64,000 nucleotides of DNA, from the NCBI RefSeq assembly GCF_963966145.1, contig NC_091046.1, positions 16,988,001-17,052,000 of the forward strand, read 5' to 3'. Below the pieces are notes generated by a model. The model searched no databases, was not told the DNA's origin, and worked only from the letters and a program-made list of their open reading frames with translations. Numbering within the stretch: the first letter of the stretch is position 1; every line of letters starts with the position of its first letter. The position numbers and the translations under genes were made by a program. Of the stretch, positions 32,999 to 43,081 are shown piece after piece. The stretch is from Tenebrio molitor. Lineage: Eukaryota > Arthropoda > Insecta > Coleoptera > Tenebrionidae.

Positions 32999-33673
32999 TA
33001 TAAACATTTGACCTTGCAAAAGGTCACGTAGTTCTGATTTTTTAATATGTTCTTTGGACCTCAGCCAAGAGTAAGAAACCAAATTTGCAACTTCGAAAGA
33101 CTTGTGCGCGCTGCGTGGTAGCCGAAGAACAGCAAAATTTTCGCACTATTCTCAGTTTTTGCTCAATATCTCTTAAGATATGAGTCTAACAGAAAAAGTT
33201 GAAGTTATCTTTTTTAAACTAGATTAAATTCACTTCAGTTTGAGGCCTAAGCAAACTTTGTGCATCCAGCAGTTTCCGAGATAGAGCTCTTCAAAAATTG
33301 GGTATTTTTTCCAAGAAGTGAATTTTTTTTGTTTATTTCTCTTTTTTATTAAATATCATCAAAAATACTCGCCCCATGAGAAAAGTCAAGGGCAATGCAC
33401 TTGAAGCGTATTTATTTAGCTTTAAACTGAGATCTGATGGGCAGCTGCAGGTCCAATGCTTCTCTATAAAGTGGCATGTAACCGAAAACCTCGAAAAAGT
33501 GAATTTGGAAAAAATAAATGAAAACAAGTTTGCAGCGCATCAAACATCACGTATAGGGCCTAAACCGTTCAAATCAGTTATTTTAACGTAATTTAGTATG
33601 TGTGGTTAACAACTTGAAGGGAGTCTGTGAAGTCGGTGGAGAAATACTGCCCTCAGCGCCAGACTTGTTCTGA

Positions 33674-34661
33674 TTGTATGGAAAATCATCAACTACCCCA
33701 AGTATGCTCCTTTGGAACGGGTTCATTAAGCAGGTGACAAGTGGTCTTGATTTGTATGGCTCAAAAATTATTTTCCTCTCATTTATCCGCACCCCACCTA
33801 CTGATTACAATACAGTGTTCATATCACCTGTTGAAGCCAGTGAGAGAAGTAAAGGTCATTTTCAAAAAACCTGCTTCGTTACTTTTGATCAACCACTGTT
33901 CTTTAAGGCCAGAGATATTGTTGAGGGTGGCCAACATTCTAAGTTAAGCTGCGTGGTTGTGAGGCTTGGAGAGTTCCATCTCCTCATGTCTTTCATGGGT
34001 TGTATCGGTGCAATAATGGCAGGGAGTTGCTTGAAGGCGATATTTATGACTATTTATACAGATCACAGGCCTGGACAAGATGCTGAATGGTCATGCCTAT
34101 TCACGAGCTGTACGAGCACACATTTTGACTAATCTGATATTGGCTGGCATTATTTTGGATGAGGTAGACTTGACTGGGAAAGAAAGAGCCGAAACTGAGA
34201 ATAAGTTACGTGAGAGTGAGAGGTCTCTCATCTTGTTTGTAAAGGAAAATAGGACTTACCAAAGCCTAAGAGCCAAATTCAAAACTGCATTGCATAATTT
34301 GGAAGGTAATCAAAGCTGTGGGACCAATATTTTCACACGTCTAATCCAGCACAACTATTCATCCAGGCAGAGCGTTAGGGTGATTAAGAATCTTCACCTG
34401 TATACTATCGATAAACTACTACCTTGTTTTCATTCAGTTGGTCACTATTTCTTCACAAAGAGTGTCCACTTATATTTGCAAGATATGATGGCTCTAGAAC
34501 AGCGGATGGATCCAACTGAGTTTAAGATAAACATAAAACAAAATTTTACAATCCGCCGATCCGATAAATTTTGGCCCGGCCTATGGTCAGATTTGATTGC
34601 TGATGTGGTTTATGAAAAGCTACTGTGGATTGGCACATGTGCGTGGAATCTCCAGCAGTGA
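33674..34661 (+). CDS. Unassigned conserved-looking protein in long-TIR element (frame break)
   Basis: Two long frames join into one product with a frame change near 34075. 33674-34132 contains P-T-D-Y-N-T-V-F-I, V-T-F-D-Q-P-L-F-F-K-A, V-V-R-L-G-E-F-H-L-L-M-S-F-M and I-M-A-G-S-C-L. 34080-34661 starts M-L-N-G-H-A-Y-S-R-A-V-R-A-H and ends with N-F-T-I-R-R-S-D-K-F-W-P-G-L-W-S-D-L-I. From memory these strings match a large family of uncharacterised proteins seen in insects, cnidarians and molluscs, often in many copies per genome; I know no function for it. The C-terminus stops soon after the W-S-D-L-I block, so it may be truncated. The N-terminal codons lie in the left inverted repeat. Confidence 0.5.
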
Positions 34662-35545
34662 GCTAGCACCGTGGACCGTAAAAATGGGGTTCATGATAAA
34701 CATACTTGTATACGCCAGGACATGTACTCGCCGGAGCTCAAATTAAAGCGCGCCAATGAATGAGAGGAAAATAATTCTTGGTCGATCAAAATCAAGACCA
34801 CTTGTCACCTGCTCCATGAACCCGTTCCAAACGAGCATACTTGGGGTGTTCGATACATACTAAATTACGTTAAAATAACTTATTTGATCGGTTTAGGCCC
34901 TATACATGATGTTTGATGCGCTGAAAACTTGTTTTCATTTATTTACCCAAATTCCATCTTTCGAGGTTTTCGGTTATATGCCACTTTTGAGAGAAGTATT
35001 GGACCTGCAGCTGCCCGTCAGATCTCAATTTAAAGCTAAATAAATACACTTCAAGTTCATTACCCATGACTTTTCTCATGGGGCGAGTATTTTTGACGAT
35101 ATTTAATAAAATAAGAGACGTAAACAAAAAAATTTCACTTCTTGGAAAAAATACCCAATTTTTGAAGAGCTCTATCTCGGAAAGTGCTGCATGCACAAAG
35201 TTTGCTTAGGCCTCAAACTGAAGTGAATTTAATCTAGTTTAAAAAAGATAACTTCAACTTTTTCTGTTAGACTCATATCTTAAGAAATATTGAGCAAAAA
35301 CTGAGAATAGTGCAAAAATTTTGCTGTTCTTTGGCTACCACGCAGCGCGCACAAGTCTTTCGAAGTTGCAAATTTGGTGTTTTACTCTTGGTTGAGATCC
35401 AAACAACATATTAAAAAATCAGAACTACATGACCTTTTGCAAGATCGGGCCCTTTTTTATGTTTATATTGACTGGACTAAAAGTAATTTGATACGTAGAG
35501 TTTGCCATTTCGAATTTTTTTAACAACACTACAACACTATACTAT

Positions 35546-35711
35546 GGCCCGGTTGCATAAAGTGATGTCAAGTCGTTGTTAAAGTTAACACAATGTTAAG
35601 CGATCTGATTGGAAGATATTTAACATTTTATTTGAATCAGCCAATCAAATGGGCAGATTTCCGACTTGACGCGTTGTTAACGATGTTAACTAAGTTTTAT
35701 ACAACCGGGCC
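35546..35711. mobile_element. Short MITE with GGCCCGGTTG ends
   Basis: 166 bp, GGCCCGGTTGCATAAA on the left and complement TTTTATACAACCGGGCC on the right. TAT precedes and follows it, compatible with a 3-bp duplication of the PIF/Harbinger type. Interior has GTTAACA and GTTGTTAA inverted motifs. Confidence 0.65.
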
Positions 35712-35909
35712 TATATCTTAAATGATGCATATCTAAAGATTTTTTAAAACCATATAAAATAATTCCGACTTCCATGGATGTTGATGTTTCATTCCAGTTT
35801 TTATAACACATATGGGAAGGAGTTTTTTCGTTTGATTTTTCATAGATTTTACAAATTTTACAAAATTTATTTTTTACACCGACATATAAAACTTTTTTAT
35901 CTAATCCCG

Positions 35910-36241
35910 TGGGATAAATGACACTTATCCCACTCATTTGAGTGGAATAAGGAACTTCATTACCGGACGCATTTCATTACTCCACTCAGTGGGATAAGTG
36001 AGCTTCATTACCCCACTCAGTGGGATAAGTAAGTCATTATTCCACTGAGTGGTGTAATGAAACTGGCGGAAATAAATAAGATTTACCTTTTTTTTTAAAT
36101 TCGGGGCGGTCTTAGATAAAATTTTGTACATAACACGTGGGCTAAAGCATATTACAGGAAACTCGTGTGATTACAGATGAACTCGGGCTAACGCCCTCGT
36201 CATCTGCAATCTTCACACTCGAATCCTGTAATATTGCTTTT
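35910..36241. repeat. Short palindromic repeats and hairpin
   Basis: Between 35915 and 36055 the palindromic core CCACTCAGTGG, or close variants such as CCACTCATTTGAGTGG, occurs four times, usually with GGATAAG. At 36143-36241 AAAGCATATTACAGGA pairs with TCCTGTAATATTGCTTT, and CTCGTGTGATTACAGATGA with TCATCTGCAATCTTCACACTCG, forming an interrupted hairpin of about 100 bp. Confidence 0.6.
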
Positions 36242-36352
36242 ATCCCACTAATTGTGTAAATAACTATTATCCTAGCTCCAATTATACATCCCACACCAGA
36301 TAGCGCGTTGTAATTCGATTTATAAGAACGTTTGGACCACGCAACTACGACC

Positions 36353-36805
36353 GGCCACACACACAGAGGGAAGAATGTGCAGTTAAAAGTGTACACGCTT
36401 GTCCTAAGTTAAACCCGTACTGCGTACTCTCTGTGAGTACACACACACTACTGCTTCCCCGTCAGTTGTGCAGCAAACGTTCATTGTGATGGTGACCAAA
36501 AAGGAAATTTGTCTGATAACAGTGGCGTGCCCCTGTATTGTATTCACGAATCATATTATTTCGTAAATCAGACAAAATACGGCCGCCAATGAATTTTAAC
36601 GAAAGCTGCAGCGACTTGTCGCCACACACAGTAAGTTATCCCCGCGCGGGTTTGAATGTGCAGACCAAAAATCAAGACAGTTTTGATTCCAACTGACTTG
36701 AATGCGCGTGACACATTCTTCTCCACACACAGGGAGTTTTAACTGTACCCCGTCCCCCGTGGCGTGTGCATTCAAGTCTTGACTCTTTCCTCTGTGTGTG
36801 TGGCC
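36353..36805. mobile_element. Fold-back element with GGCCACACACACAGAGGGAA ends
   Basis: GGCCACACACACAGAGGGAA at 36353 and the complement of GGCCACACACACAGAGGAAA ending at 36805. CCACACACAG motifs recur internally (36620s, 36725). No ORF with family content. Confidence 0.6.
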
Positions 36806-37025
36806 CCCATTATGTAGGGTATCCATTCATTATCTAGAGTCAAATTTTTACCCATTTAGCTCGTCTTGCAAAAAGATGGTGTATCTCTAACCTATTTTTG
36901 ATCATAGAATCTGCCTTGAAAGTTTGTCGGTCGAATTCGGATACATTCTGTATAGTCAAAGTCAAACCGTCTACGTACTTTGAAACCTAGCTTTTCTAGT
37001 TTTTGGTTCCTTTAAAGGTGAGTAC

Positions 37026-37551
37026 TGTTATGATTTAAATCGCCGCGCGATTTCTCTAGAATGTTCTAGAACCCATCGCAACAAAAACGTACACGGGCTT
37101 CCGCCGAAAAATCTGCGCAGAGTGGGGGAGAAGGCTATAAATCGGGGGAACCAGGGACAAAAACGGGAAATTCACGGCTGTTGGCAGTGTTGTTAGTGCC
37201 TGGGGAGAGTCAAGGGGACAGTCATCCTGTGAATTTGCAGGGCTGACGAGACGACGTAGTGAAGTTCATGAGGGTCGTTGGCGAGGATTCGTCCAAGTAC
37301 TTACCACCGCCCCAAATCGCCAAGCGGATCAAAGACTCAGAGCAAGGACTTCACTACGGAAGATTACCAAACCGAACGCTTTTGCGGATCAAGATCTCGT
37401 CGAGTCCTGCGAGTCCAGGTCGTCCCCGAACTCATCGGAAGGTCCCTCCTTTTCTTCCAGGCCGTGGCTTCCACATTTTATTCATTATTTAACGGATAGA
37501 TTAACTTTCCCCGTTTTCTATCACCTCTCATTTTTTATTGCATTGAAAACA
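37026..37551 (+). promoter_or_regulatory. LTR-like promoter module with heat-shock element
   Basis: GAATGTTCTAGAA within 37060-37085 is a canonical heat-shock element: three alternating nGAAn units. GCTATAAATC near 37132 is a good TATA box about 60 bp downstream. The region starts TGTTATG at 37026 and GAAAACA lies at 37551, so it could be a solo LTR (TGTT/AACA). An alternative right edge, GTCCA at 37295, has AGTAC on both sides (37021-37025 and 37296-37300). Neither edge is certain, and no heat-shock protein gene follows. Confidence 0.45.
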
Positions 37552-37555
37552 TTTT

Positions 37556-38644
37556 TTCTCCCTACCGGTTAGAAATGTAGGCTGTGGATACCTCATTTGA
37601 GGTGAGAAAATTCAACTTTCTCGCTAAGGTAAGAAAGTTAATCATGAAATGTTTATGGTAAAACTGTACCAAAATACAAATGTCAAAAGTGTCAAAAGTG
37701 AAAAAGTTATTGATAAATGAAAGCCAATTCAATGAAGTAAGTTGGTAGGTCAATCATATAATCTGGAAAATAAACAGATAAGCTAGGTAGGTAGATTACT
37801 TTACCCTGTTTATATCAAATTTTCGAACAAACCTCAAATCTTCAAATGCGATGACAAGTTAATTAAACAAATAACACAGCCTACTATTCAATTCTCAAAA
37901 TTTTCGTTTTAATCATGAATCACCATTTTTTTGACTTTTTTCAACAAAGTTGTGCCGGTAGGGAAAAAAATTGTATTCAAACCTTGTTAAGAAAGTGTCC
38001 TTGCAGACCTTAGGCACTTACAAACCTCGTCTACGACTCGGTTTATAATCTTTGCCTGCGTTCTGCAAGAAACCACTTTCTTACCTTGGTTTGAAATATA
38101 CTATTTTTCCCTACCGGTTAGAAATGTAGGCTGTGGATACCTCATTTGAGGTGAGAAAATTCAACTTTCTCGCTAAGGTAAGAAAGTTAATCATAAAATG
38201 TTTATGGTAAAACTGTACCAAAATACAAATGTCAAAAGTGTCAAAAGTGAAAAATGAAAGCCAATTCAATAAAGCAAGTTGCTAGATCAATCATATAATC
38301 TGGAAAATAAACAGATAAGCTAGGTAGAGGTACCTACTACAACTTCTGTTTATATCAAATTTTCGAACAAACGTCAAATCTTCAAATGCGATGACAAATT
38401 AATTAAACAAATAACCCAGCCTACTATTCAATTCTCAAAATTTTCGTTTTAATCAGGAATATATCCATCTTTTTTGACTTTTTTCAACGAAGTTGTGCTG
38501 GTAGGGAAAAAATAGTATTCAAACCTTGTTAAGAAAGTGCCCTTGCAGACCTTGGGCTTTTACAAACCTCGCCTACGGCTCGGTTTATAATCTTTGCCTG
38601 CAGTCTGCAAGAAAGCACTTTCTTACCTTGGTTTGAAATATACT
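37556..38644 (+). repeat. Two tandem copies of composite repeat unit X
   Basis: Two direct units (about 37556-38103 and 38105-38644), each beginning CCCTACCGGTTAGAAATGTA and ending near CTTGGTTTGAAATATACTA. Within each, CCCTACCGG is repeated inverted (GCCGGTAGGG or GCTGGTAGGG) some 410 bp later, then comes a hairpin of about 125 bp containing CTTGCAGACCTT. A third copy is inverted at 2684-3230. Confidence 0.7.
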
Positions 38645-38739
38645 ATATTACTCATTTCGTCACTGTCTCATTGGCAGTTGTATATAATCCATTTTTGAAT
38701 CAATTTTGTACGGTGGTTTCGAATGTAGGTATATAATTA

Positions 38740-39025
38740 TTATAAATGTAAATGTTCGGGATGTCGGCTTGCTTTAGATTCGGAAAGGGCCAGTGACCAC
38801 AGAGGGTGCTGCTGGAGGAGAGAGAGTTGTGTCACTTGTGTCACCGAAGCAAGCGAAGCGCAACTGATGTTGATGTATCAAGGAAAGGATACATCTTTCA
38901 CGACGATGTGATGGTGTGGAGAAACCTCTGAAAAAACTCACACCTGGTCAGGCGGCACCGGGGTTAGAACCCGGGACCTCCCAAATGTAAAGTGGCGCGC
39001 TAGGCGCTTGGCCACAGCAGGCCAC
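38740..39025 (-). mobile_element. tRNA-derived SINE
   Basis: On the minus strand, GTGGCCAAGCGCCTAGCGCG (from about 39014) fits an RNA polymerase III A box, and GGTTCTAACCCC (around 38971-38960) fits a B box about 45 bp downstream, as in a tRNA-related SINE head. A non-tRNA body follows to about 38740. It cannot fold as a complete tRNA and has no credible anticodon arm. The exact 3' end is not clear. Confidence 0.65.
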
Positions 39026-39189
39026 ACTACTCGGTGATGTATCAAGGGGATGCAATTTCTTTTATACCCTCGTCCGATGGCCTGAGGGCATGTAAAAGAG
39101 CGCGCGTGACCAATGGGCGAGATCCTGGCTAAGAGCGAAAGCCGCACCGCATAGTGGAACGAATGGCCTGTTTCGCTGGACAAAACTCG

Positions 39190-40175
39190 AAAAGTGAATA
39201 TATCGCTCAGAAAATATGTACTGTAAGATGTTCAGGGTCGCTGATATACGAATTTGATATCAGATTTATCAAATTCAAAATGGCGAACCTAAAATGGTGG
39301 ACCTATTGTGAAAAAAATTAAGATATTGCTCCGAAAGTATGGACTATAAGCTTTTCGGGGTTGTTGATTACGAATTTGATATCAGATTTATCAAATTCAA
39401 AATGGCGGACCTAAAATGATGGACCTATTGTGAAAAAAATTAAGTTATTGCCCCGAAAGTATGTACTATAAGCTTTTCGGGGTTGCTGATTACGAATTTG
39501 ATATCAGATTTATCAAATTCAAAATGGCGGACCTAAAATGATAGACCTATTTTGAAGAAAATTAAGTTATTGCTCCGAAAGTATGTACAGTTGCGGAATT
39601 AAAATTTCGGGCACTATTTTTCTGTCACTTCAACAAAATCTCTGTAAAGCACCTTCTACTGTCATCATGACTGACATTCAAAAATTAAACTTTTCTGTGT
39701 CAGTCACCTAATCAATTTTGAATTTTGAGATTTCAGTTAGTTGCACTGAGTGTAATTAAATTATCGCTTTGATATGTTGCCTACCCGTTATTATGCCACA
39801 AATGACAATTTTTGAATGCCAAAAATACAAAAACATGACAAGAGTAAAAAAAAAAAGGTTATTAACGTAAAGGTTGTTTTAGACTTTATATCATGATTCA
39901 TGACATTGACAATAGTGCCCGAAATTTTAATTCCACAACTGTACTATAAGCTTTTCGAGGTCGCTGATTACGAATTTGATGGTCGCAAATTTTTGACCCT
40001 TATCGGCAACGAATTCCTCCAAGTACCTTTAATTGGATTACAAACTGGGGGTCCATCCGGACTGCCAATTTCAATTTTATTTATCAAATTCAAAATGGCG
40101 AACCCAAAATGGCGGACGTATTTAAAAAAAATAAGTTATTGCAATGAGAAATTTTATAAAAAAGTTTTCGGCATC
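39190..40175. repeat. 121-bp tandem array
   Basis: Units share GAATTTGATATCAG, TTATCAAATTCAAAATGGCG and CTATAAGCTTTTCGGGG. The starts of AATTTGAT at 39251, 39373 and 39494 give a period of 121-122 bp. After the MITE at 39586-39943 a fourth, more divergent unit follows (39944 onward), and a fifth partial unit carries a different insert (ACCCTTATCGGCAACGAATT). No coding potential; likely satellite-like or part of a larger repeat. Confidence 0.75.
39586..39943. mobile_element. MITE family C, copy 1, inside the tandem array
   Basis: TA-bounded, CAGTTGCGGAATTAAAATTT on the left and its near-complement on the right, followed inward by CGGGCACTATT against AATAGTGCCCG. It interrupts a 121-bp unit between GTATG and CTATAAG. 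A second copy lies at 56789-57046. Confidence 0.8.
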
Positions 40176-40323
40176 AGTAATCATGAATTTTTGCTTTGCT
40201 TAAACTTTGAACTCCTTCTGTCATCGCGATGTAATCAGCATTCTAATATAAATTGGAATCGTTTTTATTAATAAGCAGTGAAACATATTTTAAATTATAA
40301 AAGCGAAATAAACATGTACTAAC

Positions 40324-40964
40324 TTCAATAGAGACGTTTCGTTCAAGCCAATTTTCATTTTTTGCGTTAAAAACATGCAGAGTTCGATGAGAATCATTCC
40401 ATTTCATTTTCATTTTCGATATAAGAGGCTGCAACAATTTATTCTTTGAATTTTGGGAAATAATGAAACGATAAACATTTATTGCTGAAAATTTATTTTC
40501 AAGAATTTCTAGTCGTTCTTGTAATGTAGCACCCCATTTATCCTGAAATTTCTGAAAAAAAAAATATTAGTATTATTAATATTATGACGGAGCGCGCCAG
40601 CCTGTGCCGCGCAAGACGTTAACGGCTGTAACTTCTAAATAGGCAACTTTAGGCAATGCGCACTTTAATATTCAAAAAATATACACTTTAACGAACATGT
40701 GCATGTAAAAATCACGGCGGTTGCTCGTGCATGTAAAAAATATACTCCACTTGTCGCCCGGCATGAAACAAATAAATTGTGAATTGCAGTCCTACAGTTA
40801 GCCTTGATTTTACAAAAGAAGAAAAATATTTTTCGTTAATTAAAGTACATACAATAATTATACATACCTTGCTGATCGATTTCCATTTTATAAAATCAAA
40901 ATCGTCGACGTCGTTTTTACACAATGAGCACTTGAATTTTATGTTTGAAACACGGTAGCGAAGC
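40324..40964 (-). CDS. Putative two-exon coding fragment, unknown
   Basis: Minus strand. Exon A (about 40964-40868) reads L-R-Y-R-V-S-N-I-K-F-K-C-S-L-C-K-N-D-V-D-D-F and ends at a good donor (AAG/GTATGT). Exon B (40551-40324, 76 codons, phase 0) begins after TTTTTTCAG with K-F-Q-D-K-W-G-A-T-L-Q and ends at GAA/GTTAGT. Both stay open across the junction. A C-x-x-C pair could bind zinc. I do not recognise the family; it may be a piece of a transposon gene or of a host gene broken by the repeats on both sides. Confidence 0.3.
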
Positions 40965-41049
40965 GTCGTATGTGCTTATTTAAGAACCCTAAATTTCGAC
41001 TGCCCTAGGGAAGCAGGTATACAATATTTTGACTCAGGTTTTTTTGATA

Positions 41050-42113
41050 TACAGAGTGATCACAAAAAAACGCCCCAGCTAATATCTTTCTTATTTGAAA
41101 TCCGATTTCAACGAGCGATATATCAAATTAAAGGGTTCGAAAAGTACTATGAACTGGATGTAAAATATTGCCCTTAGCAACCCTACCTTGCAAGGGTCAA
41201 GGGTCAACTTAATTATTTTAAATGGCAACAAATAATTTTTTTGATACAGTTAGATTCATTATGTTTTTCTGACTTCAAAAATATAGCACATCCTGTATAT
41301 TTAAATGTTATTCTAACATAAGAAATAAATAAAAGTCAATTACAAATTTATTAAAAGTAGAACTTTATTCGTAGCAGGCCATAAATTACTTATAAAGACA
41401 TTCTTGTAGCCATGGAAACACAAACAAATAAAAATTTATTTTGAAAATAAAAATTATTTGTCTTAATTTTTGTTTAATCTTTTTCTCCGATTTCGTGTTG
41501 TGAAATAAAATGAATAACGAACGAACTTATGGATATGTTACAATCATATTTCGAAAATAATAGAAGTTACTGCATGCAGAAAAACGCCACCTGAAATCCT
41601 TCTGAATGCCACGCGAAGTGTGATACGTAGATGTCAACAACGTCTCGAACAAAATGGGGCTCAATTTGAACAGTTCTGTTGAGAAAAATGTATTGTTATG
41701 TTTATTGTCTGTATTAATGAATAAATATTGTTTCAATGGCTAAAAGAATGTCTTCATAAGAAATTCATGGCCTGTTACGATAAATAAATAATACAGTTTT
41801 ACTTATTTCTAATAATTTGTAATTGACATTTATTTATTTTTTACGTTTGGATAACATTTAAATATACAGGGTGTGCTATATTTTTGAACTCAGACAAACA
41901 TAATGAATCTAACTGTACCAAAAAAATTATATATTGCCATTAAAAAAAAATTAAAGTGACCCTTGACCCTTGCAACGTAGGGTTGCTAAGGGCAACATTT
42001 ATTATCCAGTTTATAGTACTTTTTGAACCCTTTAATTTGATGTATCGCTTGTTGAAATCGGATTTCAAATAAGAAAGATATAAGCTGGGGCGTTTTTTTG
42101 TGATCACTCTGTA
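41050..42113 (+). mobile_element. Deleted DUF4817-type transposon D5
   Basis: TA-bounded, with unusually long terminal repeats: CAGAGTGATCACAAAAAAAC on the left, complementary at 42092-42111, and matching for about 340 bp per side (for example ATTGCCCTTAGCAACCCTA against TAGGGTTGCTAAGGGCAAC). In the centre, 41566-41682 encodes V-T-A-C-R-K-T-P-P-E-I-L-L-N-A-T and ends N-G-A-Q-F-E-Q-F-C-stop, the C-terminus of the transposase. The rest of the gene is deleted. Confidence 0.75.
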
Positions 42114-42237
42114 GATGCAGCAAAGTCTTATCTATAAGACTGTGCACCAAAAACATCGAAATTTTGACCTTCGTTTTTCGAGTTTTGTCCAGCGAAACAG
42201 GCCATTCGCCCCACTGTGCACCGGGAAGATGGAGTGG

Positions 42238-42487
42238 TAAGGTTCTCGATGATAAATAAGGTAGCGATAACTCATTGTTCATTTTTGAGACTCCAAATTA
42301 AAAGAGAGGACATATCGACAATTGCCGTGAGTGTGACAAAGACAGAAGTATACACAATTTTACGGGATGTTTGTATCGTGTCACGGGATGTTTGTATCGA
42401 ACAGATTAACTTGCATAGACTCCAAATTAAGTGAGATGGAAATATTGGCGCAACCGTTGTCGTTACCTTTTATAATCGAGAACCTTA
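42238..42487. mobile_element. hAT-type MITE with 8-bp duplication
   Basis: TAAGGTTCTCGAT on the left and ATCGAGAACCTTA (with one extra base) on the right. TGGAGTGG flanks both ends (42230-42237 and 42488-42495), an 8-bp target duplication. Inside is a small direct repeat of ACGGGATGTTTGTATCG. Confidence 0.8.
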
Positions 42488-42497
42488 TGGAGTGGCG

Positions 42498-42527
42498 TAA
42501 AGTCCCTAGATATATCTAGGGACTTTA
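42498..42527. repeat. Perfect 30-bp palindrome
   Basis: TAAAGTCCCTAGATA followed directly by its exact reverse complement. No spacer. It lies 3 bp beyond the hAT-type MITE and its duplication. CGCTCTCGAGAGCG, another palindrome, follows at about 42533-42546. Confidence 0.9.
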
Positions 42528-43080
42528 GAGTGGCGCTCTCGAGAGCGTACTAGTGGAGCGTCACGGAACTATTCCCGGTCGCGAGGGTGTATTTGCGTTA
42601 TAATTTTTAATTATTAATTGTTCTAGCTTCCGAAAAAGAGTCGGCCTTCCACCCCCTTATAATTTTGCGACTTGCTGCCAACGGTGTCGGAAGATTGGCT
42701 CGTTGGGTTCACGTCCAACAGGGAAGCTCGTGGTATGATTAGTTATATTTTGTCCAGGGTAAAGTAGGAGAAAATTAGACAGCCAATACAGCATTGTGTT
42801 AGGTTTCTTTTTTCAGATCGTGGAGTTTTCTTTTTGCAGATTGTATAATTTCGTTAAGCTGTGCTAGATAAGAATTGTACATTTCTAGGTTTCATTGATT
42901 TTTATTGTAATCTTGTCTTGTAACAACAATTTCCCGTGACAGTCTGTAAATAAAAACCTTTCTCCACGAATTTATTGTGTATCATTTCCCGTACTCCGGG
43001 CAGTTATTACCATTTTTCAGCCTCAGTCGACGATACTCGTGGTTCGCATTGTAAACCGAGTCGGAGCCCACGACCAGGAG
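42528..43080 (+). other. Possible retroelement LTR or UTR, uncertain
   Basis: More GC-rich than the neighbours, with TTATAATTTTGCG near 42659 as a weak TATA-like site and AATAAA near 42948 as a polyadenylation signal. No matching second copy and no flanking duplication could be found, so the call is tentative. Confidence 0.25.
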
Positions 43081-43081
43081 A

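Larger units (their letters stand above)
31240..35479 (+). mobile_element. Long-TIR element encoding an unassigned protein
   Basis: The outermost left end AGTCCAGTCAATA (31241) is separated from the rest of the left arm by transposon D4. It resumes at 33001 with TAAACATTTGACCTTGCAAA. The right arm ends at AGTCCAGTCAATATAAACAT in complement (35459-35478). The arms pair over roughly 33001-33600 with 34860-35460, and again over 33700-33790 with 34755-34850, so each is about 700 bp. They have diverged by scattered changes and indels. The central part (33800-34700) carries the protein described separately. No transposase motif I know is present. Confidence 0.75.

Noticed and set aside
36000..36060. 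CRISPR-like array of CCACTCAGTGG repeats
   Set aside because: Only a few palindromic repeats with short, similar spacers in a eukaryotic context; a fold-back repeat explains them.
37026..37300. Confident solo LTR of 270 bp with AGTAC duplication
   Set aside because: A 5-bp match can occur by chance in a region this size, there is no polyadenylation signal inside, and no second copy is available for comparison; kept only as a tentative module.
38958..39020. A true tRNA gene
   Set aside because: Only the A and B boxes fit; acceptor and anticodon stems cannot be paired.
38938..39183. Minus-strand 81-codon frame over the SINE
   Set aside because: It runs through the A- and B-box sequences and has no protein-like features; the RNA polymerase III promoter explains the region better.
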